Below, piece after piece: positions 1 to 10,759 of a stretch of DNA of 64,000 nt. Each line of letters opens with the position of its first letter. Within the stretch, counting starts at the first letter, position 1. Origin of the DNA: Lumnitzera littorea (lineage: Eukaryota > Streptophyta > Magnoliopsida > Myrtales > Combretaceae); the NCBI GenBank assembly GCA_024138015.1, contig JAMXBB010000004.1, positions 112,377,791 through 112,441,790 on the forward strand, given 5' to 3'. The position numbers were made by a program, and so were the translations under genes. The notes under the pieces were generated by a model that worked only from the letters and a program-made list of their open reading frames with translations, was not told the DNA's origin and did not search any database.

Positions 1-640
1 TACATGACCTAAAGCACGTTTGCTCTTCTTTAAAAACAAAGTGTTATTTGATAATGCTTGTAGAACTTTGGTCAAATGCTCCACATGTTGCTCCATAGAA
101 GAACTATTGACAAAGATATCAAAAAATATAATAACAAATTGTTAGAGATAAGGATAAAAAACTCTATTCATGATGGATTAAAATGTAAAACAGGGGCATT
201 ACTCAATTCAAATGGCATAATAAGAAATTCATAATGCTCCCCATGAGTATGAAAAAGAAAATGTTTTCTCTACATCATTATTATGTATCTTAATCTGATG
301 ATAGCCAGCCCTTAAATCTAATTTAGAGAAAATAGAGGCATCATACAATTCATCAATAGTTAGGTTAGGAAAGTCATCTTTAATTGAAGCTTGATTGAGC
401 GCTCAGTTGTCCACACAAAAATGCTGCATTCCATCTTTGTTCTTGACCGGTAACATTAGAGAAGAATATGGACTCATGCTATACTGAATGATTCCTTACT
501 TAAGCATTTCAGCCACCTACTGCTTAATCTCTTGCTTTAGGAAATGAAGGTAGTGATAGGGCTTAACATTGATGGGTTTGTTGTCCTTGAGATGTATCTT
601 GTGTTAAATATCATGCATGGGAGGCAATGATAAGGGTACC
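1..640 (-). pseudogene. Ty3/gypsy reverse transcriptase (5' part), decayed
   Basis: Reading the minus strand from about 560 down gives the classic gypsy RT order: a degenerate GIIQ.S.SP(Y/F)SS motif, LPVKNKDGMQHFCVDN, ALNQASIKDDFPN, ID.LYDASIFSKLDLRAGYHQI, PFELSNAP, then the active-site strand and an EHLTKVLQAL segment near the left edge. RT copies the element's RNA into DNA in cytoplasmic virus-like particles. The frame has stops and small shifts. The catalytic FFDDI motif (about 106-130) reads FFDI, so one catalytic Asp is lost. RNase H and integrase would lie left of the window. This is the pol part of the gag-pol that begins near 2275. Family assignment is secure; the copy cannot be active. 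Confidence 0.9.
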
Positions 641-779
641 TAAAAAATATGAGAAAATTTTCTCAATATTTGCTCAATGGCAATATTGTAGGTGATATTC
701 TTTGAAGAATTTGTCACCATTTGAGCCTTAAGTTGGTAAATGAAGCTATGACATCTATTTTGAGCATCCTTTTAAACTA

Positions 780-1250
780 AATTAAGGACATTGGAGAATT
801 CTCAAGGACATGCACACCCCTTTATGTAATTAAGCAGCCATTCCTCCAAAATTGTAAAGACAGTAAGGAGTAGTCAATAGTAATAGGTCCCACTTGTTGT
901 AACCACTGGACACCTAATACTAAATCAGCTCCTTAGATTGGTAAGACATAAAATGTGTTGAAAAATTCATTGCCTTATATGATCAAAGGCACGTTAATAC
1001 ACTTCCCTTTACATTGTAACTTCTAGCCATTTCCAATTATCAAATTAAATTTGGGAGTTGATTCCATTATCAAGCCCAAATGTTTTACAAGCCTCTTCTA
1101 GACAAAGTTATGTCTACTTCTAGAATCAATAAAATTGTTACATTGTGTTTATTAAGACTTCCTTTGAATTTGAGAGTCTTAGGCACCAAACCTCCTGATA
1201 AAGCATGATAACTAATAGAAACTAATTCTAGTGAGTCAATTTCCTCTACT
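780..1250 (-). pseudogene. Ty3/gypsy aspartic protease, decayed
   Basis: The minus strand encodes a retropepsin-like segment: FIDSRSRHNFV (normally LIDSGSTHNFI) near 1100-1130, then KRLVKHLGL, LQCKGKCINVPLII, FFNTFYVLPI and GADLVLGVQWLQQVGPI down to about 880. The catalytic D-S/T-G triad reads D-S-R, so the active-site Gly is lost. Several stop codons stand where Gln or Glu is expected, as C-to-T decay would produce. In intact elements this protease cuts the Gag-Pol polyprotein. It lies between gag (right) and RT (left) in the right order on one strand. Confidence 0.88.
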
Positions 1251-1319
1251 TTGTTTAGTTCTTCAATAGTCTCTTATATATTAATGGCATCATCCTACTC
1301 ATCTTGAACTAGAAGTAAA

Positions 1320-2275
1320 AATCTAGATTTGCATTTATGACTGATGATACTTCTCAATACAGTTATAGCATAGCCTTTTGTCATATCTTGCTTGCATTTC
1401 TTCTTAAGTCATTTTTTTAATGGTTAATATAGGTTTAGGCGTTGGTAGCAAAGGAGTGTTTATGGTCAAAACATGTGATGGAGAAGTAGAATTGGTAAGT
1501 AAACTAAAAGAATTAGGTTTAGAAAACTAAAGTGGTTGAGATGGTTTAGTAAAGGAAAAAGAAGGTTTACGAAATGAAAATTGGTTTGACAATTTGACTT
1601 CGTGCATTTTTGCAATAGAAACTACTTGCATAAGAGACTTAGACCTTGCTAATAGCATGTCTCTTCTAATTTGCATTTTTAAGCTAGAAATGAAACAACA
1701 AAGAGTCTTATAACTCTATTTAATAAAGCTTCAAATTGAGATTTATACTCCTCAACTGTCCCTACTTATATAAGCTTTATAAGTAATCCTTGAACAACTT
1801 GAAATTTAGATTGACTAAAATGACTTTTTAATGCTTCTATGAATTTCTTCTAGGAACTAAGCTACATATTGCGATGCACCTAATGATACCAATGAACTGC
1901 ACAATCCTCCATTGTAAAGGAAGCGATGGTAAGCCTCTGTTCATTTGGTTTCTAATGAAAGTAAAAAAAAAAAAAAATGATAGGCCTTAAAGATCTAAGC
2001 AATTGGATCATCACCATTAAACTTAGGCACTTCTAACTTAATGTCTTTTAATAAGCCATCAACAGCTAGTTCGTAGGTAGATGATGAAGTATTCTCAGTG
2101 AGAGTACTTTGATTCTGCTCCTCTCCTTTAGTTGTTGTTACAACTTGCAACTTCTCTAGTTGCTGAGATAGTAAATGAAATTTATTATTAACATCTTGCT
2201 AAATAGTCTGTTATTGAACACTCAATGCTTCAATTTTCTCATGTAAGATCTAAGTACGTATAGAATTCATCATGA
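1320..2275 (-). pseudogene. Ty3/gypsy gag (capsid and nucleocapsid), decayed
   Basis: The probable start is a pair of ATG codons at about 2268-2275, just downstream of the LTR and PBS. The frame then gives a Gln-rich leader, LEVPKFNGDDPIA.IFKA, ASFTMED.AVHWYH, KFIEALKSHFSQSKF and VGTVEEYKSQFEALLNRV. These are hallmarks of plant gypsy capsid proteins (PKFDG, A..W, F...F, Q...SV.EY). A poly-A/T run near 1965-1976 has expanded inside the frame. The nucleocapsid zinc knuckle (about 1330-1400) survives only as KGYA......HKCKSR; its first two Cys are lost. Multiple stops and shifts. Gag would package element RNA. Confidence 0.85.
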
Positions 2276-2297
2276 CGAGAGTATCGATTTAAGCCCA

Positions 2298-2308
2298 GCC
2301 TAATACTA
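2298..2308 (-). promoter_or_regulatory. Degenerate tRNA-Met primer-binding site
   Basis: The minus strand reads TAGTATTAGGC directly downstream of the LTR end. The plant retrotransposon consensus complementary to initiator tRNA-Met is TGGTATCAGAGC, so this is the consensus with one G-to-A, one C-to-T and one lost base. Its place between LTR and gag supports the call. Confidence 0.7.
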
Positions 2309-2843
2309 TGAGAAAACCCCCGTAATACTACCTAAGACTAATGTTTCTTAATCACTTTGTACTTTCACTTTCTCTCTCTTCTCTCTAACTCTCTAATGAC
2401 TCTCTCTGTTCTTTCTTAAGGTTTCCAACAATATGTTGCATGAAACCCTAACCTAACAGGCCCTTTTGTGTGTAATCTTCTTTACTTTGATTATCAAACC
2501 TCTTATTATTAAACTGGTATAGTTTGGTACCAACTTAGTCTTTGTTTTCTTGCGAGATTATGGTGATTTAAGTTCACTCAAACTCTAGAATGTCAAGGAA
2601 GGAGAAGAAGGACAGATACTTTAAGAGGATTTCATACCCTTCTCTCTCTTCATTGTTCTCTATTTATAGTTTACATTACATTCTCTTGCTACTATTGTTT
2701 GTTATGGATATTTGTTTAACTATCTCTAGATTTGTTAGTTTTACAACTATATTCTATTGATTTTCAATTGATTTGTATATTATTTCTAAGTGTAATCCCT
2801 TAACCATGCTATTTTCTTAACATGACTTCAACCAGTTATAACA
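2309..2843 (-). mobile_element. 5' LTR of the left-edge Ty3/gypsy element
   Basis: A 535-bp segment that begins TGTTATAACTGG and ends TCTCA on the minus strand, with TG...CA termini, lying directly before the PBS and gag. It holds a TATA-like box (CTATAAATAG, 2660-2669) and a pyrimidine/purine-rich leader with AGAGAGAA runs near 2360-2420. The other LTR lies outside the window, so boundaries rest on termini and PBS position only. The 5 bp beyond it (2844-2848, cctac) would be one copy of the target duplication. Confidence 0.68.
2660..2669 (-). promoter_or_regulatory. TATA-like box in gypsy LTR
   Basis: The minus strand reads CTATAAATAG about 350 nt before the LTR 3' end, a usual position for the Pol II promoter of a plant LTR. 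No other promoter element is claimed. Confidence 0.5.
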
Positions 2844-2874
2844 CCTACCCTCTTTATATAAGCATGGACCCCTT

Positions 2875-3735
2875 TTCTTTGCTAACTTGATTGCCATGTA
2901 CAAGTTCCAATTGATGTGGATGCATACAATGTAATTTTCTTACACCAAATATATTTAATTAATCAAATTAATCCAATGTTAATAAAATAACTAGGAAATG
3001 GAGAAAATAAAAAAAAATAAAGTAATAATAAAAAGAGAAGCTGTTGTTAAGTCCATTGCTAGCTAGCCACTTAGGACCCCCCATGTAGTCATTGGCTTCC
3101 CCTATCCTTAGAAGGCTAGCAATGACTTTAATAGCATCTTCCCTTTCCTTTTTTTTTGTTTTTCTTATTTTTATTCCCTTATTTTCTCATTTTTCTTTAT
3201 TTTCTAACATTAATTAATTTGATTGATTAAACATATATATATATATGTATATATATTTAATGTATATGGGGTAAATTACCATGTAAGTAACTACACTAGT
3301 TGCAAGTTACATATTGTAACTATGTCAACAAAAAAGTTCGGGTTCATACTTGTATTAGGAGCATAAATCTATTGACTTTTGAAAAAAAATTAAGGGTTAG
3401 TGCAATTCTTATAGTTTTTAAGGCTATTAGTATAATGTATTCTTTAAATTTTAAGGTGAGGATACTATCTTTTCCAATGAATTAGAAGTGAGTTCTTACT
3501 CATAATATTATAGATGATTCTAGTCATTTACAATAATGAGCTTCTCTCTCTCAATTTTTTGTTAGGAAACAATCTAGCTATATGATATAATGAATAATAG
3601 AATAGTTTGTAATTTGAATTAATCAAACTTTTTTCTTTAATTCTTAAATATGGTTTTCAATAATTCAAGTATATGGCCTTAAAAATAAAATTAGATGATT
3701 TAATTAGCATTACTCAATTAGTAAATTAAAAATTA
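2875..3735 (+). repeat. Dispersed repeat R1 (pair with 13715-14650)
   Basis: Shares long stretches with 13715-14650, from TTGCTAACTTGATTGCCAT through a TA-rich tract and a GGGTAAATTACCA-like block to a TGGTTTTCAATAATTCA block. That last block also occurs in the C repeats (for example near 16860, 42765 and 59105). Both copies keep a short open frame containing MYSLNFKVRI.SFP, but it is too short and isolated to call a gene. TE class unclear. Confidence 0.75.
3050..3127 (+). other. Imperfect stem-loop inside repeat R1
   Basis: CATTGCTAGC (3055-3064) is the exact reverse complement of GCTAGCAATG (3114-3123). Pairing extends outward with one bulge and partly inward. The R2 copy (13895-13975) keeps a weaker version. 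It could be a degenerate inverted-repeat transposon core or a small hairpin transcript. Confidence 0.4.
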
Positions 3736-4054
3736 TAAAAGAGTGCAACTTAGGTATGTGACTCCTTTGCTTATTGGATGTACTTGTTAGGTCAAAAGTT
3801 GAATGATACTAATTAAAGTAAATCAAAACCTTAATTATTGTTCTGCTTATGCTTGACCAAGTTTGAAAGATCTAAGAGCACTAGTGATCCAATATAAGGA
3901 TTAAGACTAATAGCTGTATTCTTTTAAGTAGAGTATTAGTTAGGTATAATTTGGTATTTTAGGCATATGATGTCGCCGTATGTACGCTTTTTGTAGCTAG
4001 TTGGTTGTTAACTAGGGAGTTGTTTATGATACACATTAGTTTGCTGGAAGGAAA
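3736..4054 (+). repeat. Dispersed repeat F, copy 1
   Basis: Matches 31560-31900 in order and orientation: AGTGCAACTTAGGTATGTGA..., CTTGTTAGGTCAAAAGTT..., GTGATCCAATATA.GGATTAAGACTA..., TTAGGTATAATTTG. Non-coding, class unknown. It ends against the B1 terminus. Confidence 0.65.
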
Positions 4055-6938
4055 TGTTACGCCCCGAAGTCACAGAGTTACAACAATCCTACCATATAAA
4101 CCATTTTATGATAATAACTGGCCTCACAGTGCCTATCATAGATAAGATCTACACAAGGCGTCGACGGCTCTTTACTTTGAAGTAAACAGTCTAATTAAAA
4201 ATTTAGCTAAAGTTATAGTAAGTATCAAAAACTTTAAGCTAATATATATAATTACATGTACATTCCATAGAATTCCTAGGAAATTTTACATCAAATATAA
4301 CAGTTAGCTGGTTTACATATCAAATCTCAGTCTTTCAGTCTTAACCATAATAATGAGACTCTAGATATAACTTAATTATTAAGCAAATTGATCTTCACAC
4401 CCCTAGTCTTCAAAAGAGAATTAACCTCTGGATAGTTGTAGGGCGGCATATTAGTTAGAGCAATCAGAAGTCAGGACTCGCATAATCAGGACTTGCAAAA
4501 GGATTTATGCGAGTATGAGCAACTATAACTCAGTAAGTTGAATTGGAGACTTATGAATGTATACAAGTACAAATAAGATTATTAAGCAATTATTTTCATA
4601 CAATGCAACAAGCAAGTGTCATCACACAACATAGTTCAGTCCGTTGTGTAATCAAAGTAATTCCACCCGCTCTAATCTAGGTTGAAGAGTTTTCATGTTA
4701 TGCAACAACTCATAACCAAACTTAGATTTGTGCAATGGAGATACTGCTTTTACTAAGACTATCCTTCGAACCAATGCCCTCATCTTTACCGTGACTTTCT
4801 CTCTTGTTACTTAGTTCGACTAAGGATAAGGAAAAGACCAATTTGCTATCCAGTGTTATCTTTTTTTAAGGTATCATTGTTTGGTTAGAGAATTTTAATG
4901 ATCCCCTAAAGGGTTGCAATACATGACAATTTAGGGTATTATGATCAATTAGGTTTAGGTACCATTTAGGGTGTTCAGACAATTTCACACTAATCTAATC
5001 ATAACAATCATCGATCACAACACAAATTCCAACACGAAGTCAGATACATAAGTACATGCATAAAACTACTTACAATCACAATAATATACAATCCTAAGTC
5101 TTTGAATACTTTAAAATAATACTCCAAATATAGTGAAGTAATAAACCCAACTTACCTGAAATTCTCGGTTGCTCAATCACTCAATTGTAGGTTGGTTTGA
5201 CTTCGTATATTCTATAATACAAATACATTTTTTTAGTACTTATATTTTGATGATATATATATTTATGATTTAACTCACTTCTCCATATATACCTATTATC
5301 TATTAACGATTCACTTTACATTAGCTCGAGGTTTGGTTTCTGAATTAGATTCCAGTTTTTGGTTCTAAATTGTTTTCCACTACGGGAAATCCTAAATATG
5401 CTTGAATCATAATATGAAATTAATCATACTAAGCTTGAATATTCTAATATCATACTAGGTTTTAATTTAATATTTTAACCCATTCGGTATACTATAATTT
5501 TAATTAGGGTACCGGATTTTACTTCCAATGTAAGAAAATCTTACATTTTTTATCTAATTACCTAAATTTAATTTTTGTATTGATATTATTATTATATTAT
5601 GCAATTTACCCTATTATTTCCTATTTATTAAAATCCCAACTTCACATATTCCTAAATTTCCTACAATTACCACATAATTCCCATATTAATAACAATTAAC
5701 ACTCCAAATGTTAAGCATAGGTTTCTACATCAGAGATTAACATCCTTAAATATCTAATTACTGTCTAAGTCAGTAATTAATCATTTAATCACTTAATTAA
5801 TCCAAAATTACCCTTTTTTTCATCATTTTGGGGCTAAAAATTTACTTAAAAATTTTGAAAATTAATTTTAAAAAAAATGGCTTCATAACACAATTCTATA
5901 TCACTTAAGCATTTTATAGAAAAAAATTGAGCTCCAAACTACACTCCTAAGTCTATTTATTTCTAATTCTAAACATATTTGGTTTTGTCCAATTTCTTAA
6001 AAATCCTATATCTACAGACATAATTAAACTTAATCACTATTTTTTCTTCAATCTACATACAATAAAACATCAAAATAATAAATTTCATAATTTTCTGAAC
6101 AAAATTAGTAATTTTTAGGAATTTTACAAAATCGAAGAAAATGCGAGACTCACTTGGTTCGTGAGCTTTTTGGCTTCTAACACTGATTCAAGTGTGTTAG
6201 TCAGTCTAAGCAGTAGGTTTAGAGTGGGTGGTGGTGGTGGTGGTGATGTGTAGGTTTAGCCTACTTACACTATTTGCATAGATTTGGGAAGAATTTTTCT
6301 AAAATCCTAATTTTCCTCTCAATTTCAATTCTTTCAATTTTTTCCAACTCCCAACTGACCAAATGAGCTTTGTAAATTTTCTTGCTATTTATAGAGCCTT
6401 GTAGGAATTGTTGTGCATTAATTAAGACAAGACAAGGCCTACAACTCTTCTTATTTGCCTTTTTTGTTGCCTTTTTTTTTTTTGTTAATATTTGTTTCTT
6501 ACTCCCTGACCTACTACAACCACTTTTTGAATTGTTCTCCACCTTTTTGATTATTTTTTTATTTTTTTTATAATTTTCTTTAATTATTTAGCAATTTTCT
6601 AACAAATTTCAGGTAATTTAAGTAATTTCGCGTATTTTTATCTACACGTAAATACACGTGGAGTACAAGTAAATACTCCTAAATATTATTTAGGTCATTT
6701 TATAATTTTTAATATACATATAATTTATCTCTAGTGATTTATTAATTATTGAAATGCATTTTATGCATTTTCTATAAATAACAATATACTTAAAATTTAA
6801 AAATTTTATATTCTCTTATTTTATTATTTATTTTATTAAATTCAAACTTATAAGGTCACTTTTACTAATATTTATAGCTTTAGTTTATAATTTAAGTTTA
6901 ATCGAATTCTTTAATTGATCATCCTAAACTTTGTGTAC
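4055..6938 (-). mobile_element. LTR-like element B, copy 1 (solo LTR candidate)
   Basis: The reverse complement of this segment matches B2 (38679-41582) along its length. The left terminus TGTTACGCCCC equals the reverse complement of the B2 end (GGGGTATAACA). The right end near 6938 matches the B2 start (TGTAAGATTT). No coding domain. In the B2 sense it has a purine/CCACC-rich stretch near 6210-6260, a donor-like CAGGTAAGTT (reverse strand of about 5150-5160) and a CAAGTGAGT motif near 6150. I infer a solo LTR of a gypsy-type element; flanking target duplications are not clean. Confidence 0.65.
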
Positions 6939-6988
6939 TAAATTCGATCCGATGGTAACTTGACTTATTTTTAAGGCATGCAGGAAAT

Positions 6989-7169
6989 TGTAACGCTCTA
7001 GGCGAAAAGTAGTGAATAGCTAAGCCAAAACATACTAATGAACCCATTTCAACCACTTAGCTCAAAAGTTTTAAACTTGTGTTGACATGATATTTACAAT
7101 TAGAGCCTTATAAATTAGTACCACAACCTCCCATAATCCATATGGAACAATTAATCATGGGGTCTCACA
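6989..7169 (-). repeat. TRIM 3' LTR
   Basis: 181 bp, the partner of 7402-7582. In element sense it begins TGTGAGACCCC and ends GAGCGTTACA. Confidence 0.88.
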
Positions 7170-7170
7170 A

Positions 7171-7182
7171 TCTCCTTCCCTT
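7171..7182 (-). promoter_or_regulatory. TRIM polypurine tract
   Basis: The minus strand reads AAGGGAAGGAGA one base upstream of the 3' LTR, which is where plus-strand DNA synthesis is primed in LTR retrotransposons. Confidence 0.85.
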
Positions 7183-7387
7183 GAATACACGATGTCCTCG
7201 TTGTGAGACCTTACAATTGGGCTCAGATCTTCCCCTTTATTCAGTGTACGATTCAGGTCACCTATTATATATAAGTTATCTTGGAAACATACAAAGAGTC
7301 ACACTTTAACAACATTTCCTACCTTCCTTAGACCTTTTCTCTAAACTGGAATCAAACCCAAATTATCCACTTACTGGTAGGAGGTTC

Positions 7388-7399
7388 ACTCTAATATCA
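7388..7399 (-). promoter_or_regulatory. TRIM primer-binding site
   Basis: The minus strand reads TGATATTAGAGT, two nucleotides after the 5' LTR. It matches TGGTATCAGAGT (tRNA-Met PBS) except for one G-to-A and one C-to-T. Confidence 0.85.
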
Positions 7400-7401
7400 G
7401 T

Positions 7402-7582
7402 TGTAATGCCCTAGGCCAAAAGTAGTGAATAGCGAAGCTAGCAAATATTGATAAGCTCATTTTAACTACTTGGCTCAAAAGTTTCAAGCTTGTATTAATA
7501 AAGTATTCACAACCACAGCCTTATAAACTAATAGCATAATCTTCCACAATCAATGTGCAATACTTAACCATGGAGTCTCACA
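7402..7582 (-). repeat. TRIM 5' LTR
   Basis: 181 bp. In element sense it begins TGTGAGACTCC and ends GGCATTACA. It aligns end to end with 6989-7169, but divergence is obvious by eye, so the insertion is old. Confidence 0.88.
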
Positions 7583-7740
7583 AAAATTGTCACTTTGTTA
7601 GAATGACATAATGGATTCCTTTATGAATGGTTGCAATAGACCAATTCCAATGGCTAGTCCGATAATGGATTTAGGAAGAAGCAATTATATATGTTTGGAC
7701 TCTTAGAACCTCAGGGTGTGGAGAGTAAAATCATCCAATT
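7583..7740 (+). repeat. Dispersed repeat D, copy 1
   Basis: Resembles 51963-52120: a GGTTG.AAT.GAC block, then AATTCCAATGGCTAGTCCGA and ATATATGTTTGGACTCTTA. The segment continues from 6988 across the TRIM, so D was already present when the TRIM inserted. Confidence 0.6.
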
Positions 7741-8689
7741 ATCCCATGCAACAATAATTCTTTTATTTATTAAAGAAATTATGAAACGTAAAGTTTTATT
7801 GAATTAAAGTAGATGTATTATGTGGAGTCAAATATAATCCTAAAGAACCTGGATTGAGCCAATTAAAAGCTCCATTAGATCATCTATCCAGTCAACTCGA
7901 CCCCATTGTGGGAAATTTCTTTTTCTCTTTTGATTCGTGAGGTAAAAATGTTTTGTTTGATTAAAATAGACATTTTCTTGAATTATTCATGTATTAAGTT
8001 TTAGAGGAATATCTAATCCGAGAATATTATAGAACACTTTGACACCTATCTCAAATAGTGGCAATTTATCAGTGATAATTAATTTCAGGTTGTACATGTA
8101 AAATCCAAGAGAACTCAATCTTACAGCATACACATTATCAAATTAGCTCAAAATTAGGTAATGGGAGATGGGATTAATTTAATTTGTCCATAGAAATCAA
8201 TTTAGTGTTCGGAAGGTAAGGGAATAGTTGATTGCTTTGAGGACTGACCGTTCATCTCCTTGTAATAAGCTAGGGGTGATGGGAAGACAGTTTGTAGAGT
8301 CCAAGGTCCTGTTTAGATATAATTTCATAAAATTTTGAAATAAAATCTACATACTATAAGTTTAGCAGGTATCACGGATTGATCTGATTCTATTCTCACT
8401 CTCTCTCAAGTTGTATTGGTTAGGGGGAAAAAAATGATTTAGTCGTGCTATTTCAAGCCCAACTAAAAAGGAAAAGCATATATTTGACGGTTAGATTTAA
8501 TGTCGATTTTATTTGGTCTATGGAGCAGTTTGATTTTGTACCCATATCTCTACACCTATATGTCTCCTATTCAAGTAATAAAGATACCCACACTTATTAA
8601 ACGCCATCTTTTGTATCTAATTCAATCATGAGGTGCCTAGATAAACTTCAAGATATGACTATTATAAACCTTACATATTAACTATGATT
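7741..8689 (+). other. Unassigned AT-rich sequence
   Basis: No frame of useful length, no recognised domain and no repeat partner found by eye. A GGTCCTGTTTAGATA-like motif near 8309 resembles the ends of some plant MITEs, but I could not find a matching inverted end. Confidence 0.4.
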
Positions 8690-9065
8690 AGCATTGAATA
8701 AAAGTTGAGTTAAGTAGATATAATACTGAGTTTAACTCAAATAAAATTTTTAAAGCTCAAACTCAAATGAGTTCGATGAAATTTAAAATTAAACTTGATT
8801 TGAAGTAGCTATATTGAAAGATTTTAAGCTCAATTGGTTAAACTTATTTAGATAGTTCATTAAAAATATATATTTTTTTTCAATTAAAATAAACTCGACT
8901 CAAAATTAAATAATATTTGAAGTTGACTCATGCTCGATTAGACTTATAAGTTAGTCATATTAAATGTTATGAAATTCAAATACTCGCTAAATTATCTAAG
9001 TAGTTTAATCTTGAACTCTATTCAATCAAACTCAAATTCATATTAAATTAAGTTGGTCACCAATA
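8690..9065 (+). mobile_element. Possible degraded hAT-type MITE
   Basis: Rich in alternating AGCTCAA / GAGTT / CTCGA words, as in the clearer MITE at 58423-58837 and in the common plant family whose ends read GGGTGTAAATGAG. Neither end is well preserved here, so extent and assignment are tentative. Confidence 0.35.
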
Positions 9066-9613
9066 GTTTAGAATCATTATTACCCCAGCTACGAGAATTT
9101 TGAATCTGTTATGATAAATCGAAACAATTGTCAAATTTGAAGCTTGTCCTTTCAAATAATATCTAACACATAGTAATGAATAATTGGTTCTAGATATTGC
9201 AATTTGAGTAGAGGATCATATTAAAGGCAAAGTTTAGTAACCGTTCATTTTCCAATATTCTCAAACTTGTAGTAACATGTCACTCTGTCACATCTTTCTA
9301 AAGGAAACTGCATGCGAGAGCTATTACATAAATAGGCTTTGATTTTTTATTTTTATTTATCCCTTTAAATACTTTCATATGTATTATAAAATAATGACAA
9401 TAAAGATTAAATTTTTTCCTCATCGGACATGTTGAGGTGCATGCTTTAATCTTTATCCTTTATAAATTTATTTACCTTCTCTTTTCTTTCATTTTTATTC
9501 TATATCATCAAAAGAAATTTAGTAGAGTTGTAAAGGTTTTTAGAGATTTAAATTCATTATTTTGCTAAAATTTTATAGGGTTTTGAAAATCGTGTTTTAT
9601 ATGATGATTCAAA

Positions 9614-9644
<31 letters not shown>

Positions 9645-9990
9645 CGTTATAGGCAGTGTGATATATAAAAATTATAGAGTCATCTATAATATTGTTTAAC
9701 CTATATAAGCGTTAAAAACGATTGTTTTCATATGGACAAGAACATCTTAGTTTGCAATATTGCTTTTCTTTTAGAAATAAACTCAACATAATTAATATTA
9801 TGTATTAAGTTCTCCATATCCGTGGTTGAAATTATTTATTTATGTCAATATAAATATGTAGACATCTATTTACTTTTGAAATGAGTTTTAAATTTGGGGG
9901 AATTACACCTATCTGTTTTTAAAATTTTAAAAATTGCATTAACTCCTAGCATTTTTTAGAAGTTAGTACTTATCCCTTTAAAACAAGTAC
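9066..9990 (+). other. Unassigned AT-rich sequence with (TA)n
   Basis: Nothing recognisable. Holds a (TA)n run near 9629-9654 and a GGGGGAATTACACCTA-like block near 9894 reminiscent of MITE ends. Its last 5 bp (agtac) are the left target duplication of element A1. Confidence 0.4.
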
Positions 9991-10728
9991 TATAAACTCT
10001 GTGTAGTTAGTGTTCTAAACCCTAATCTAAGTCTAAGTATTCTAAATGATATTATGATTTGATAAGGCTAGATAAGATAAAATTTTTATAAAATTTAGAA
10101 ATCGAATATAGTATCAATAATAAAAATCCAAGAATATCGATCGAAACTTAAATCGTGTAAAAAAAAAAATCCAAAATCCAAAATCCAATGTATACATAAA
10201 TATTCGAAATCGAACCTGAACTTAATTAAAACTCTAAAACTACAACTTTAAGCTTATAAAATGAATAAATATAACTTAAAAATAATATAACCATAGTTGA
10301 TTTCAATTATCGACTAAATTGCGTAATTGCGTACAAATCCTAATGAAAATATTGAAATAACTCATAAATATTATCAACGTAACGAGTACCAATTAAATTA
10401 ATAAATTTTCATAAATTCTCAAAATTAATTGATAAATACTAATTTTATGATTTTTGTATTTAGAAAAAAATTACATATATTTATTTTTATTTTTCTTTTT
10501 CTTTCCCTTTTTCTTTCTTCTATTTTTCCAAATCTCCACGTTGGTTCCAAATCAATTATAGCTGGCCATGTGATTTTTTTCTATTCCAAGCATTGAGAAA
10601 TCACCTTATCTCATTAATAACTAGATTATTCCTTGGATTTGTTTCTTTTCCTTATTATCCTAAATTGCCTTCACTTGGAAAGTACTAGCCCTACACGTCT
10701 GGAACTTGTAGAAAACAAAACACATCTA

Positions 10729-10759
<31 letters not shown>

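Larger units (their letters stand above)
6989..7582 (-). mobile_element. TRIM retrotransposon, structurally complete
   Basis: A 594-bp terminal-repeat retrotransposon in miniature. It has two LTRs of exactly 181 bp (6989-7169 and 7402-7582), both TG...CA, and a 232-bp non-coding interior. The PBS lies just inside one LTR and a polypurine tract just inside the other, which fixes the sense as minus. Flanks are gaaat (6984-6988) and aaaat (7583-7587), a 5-bp target duplication with one transition. It encodes nothing and would depend on proteins of an autonomous element. Confidence 0.9.

Noticed and set aside
3300..3485. Short frames sharing MYSLNFKVRI in R1 and R2 (also 14274-14471)
   Set aside because: Conserved only because the repeat DNA is conserved; no start context, no family, both very short.
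6270..6542. 90-codon minus-strand Lys-rich frame
   Set aside because: Lies in the leader-like part of B1; the matching region of B2 is not open and no domain is recognisable.
9629..9654. Numerous (TA)n and poly-A/T tracts as functional sites or origins
   Set aside because: Simple-sequence expansions typical of AT-rich plant DNA, with nothing else to support a function.
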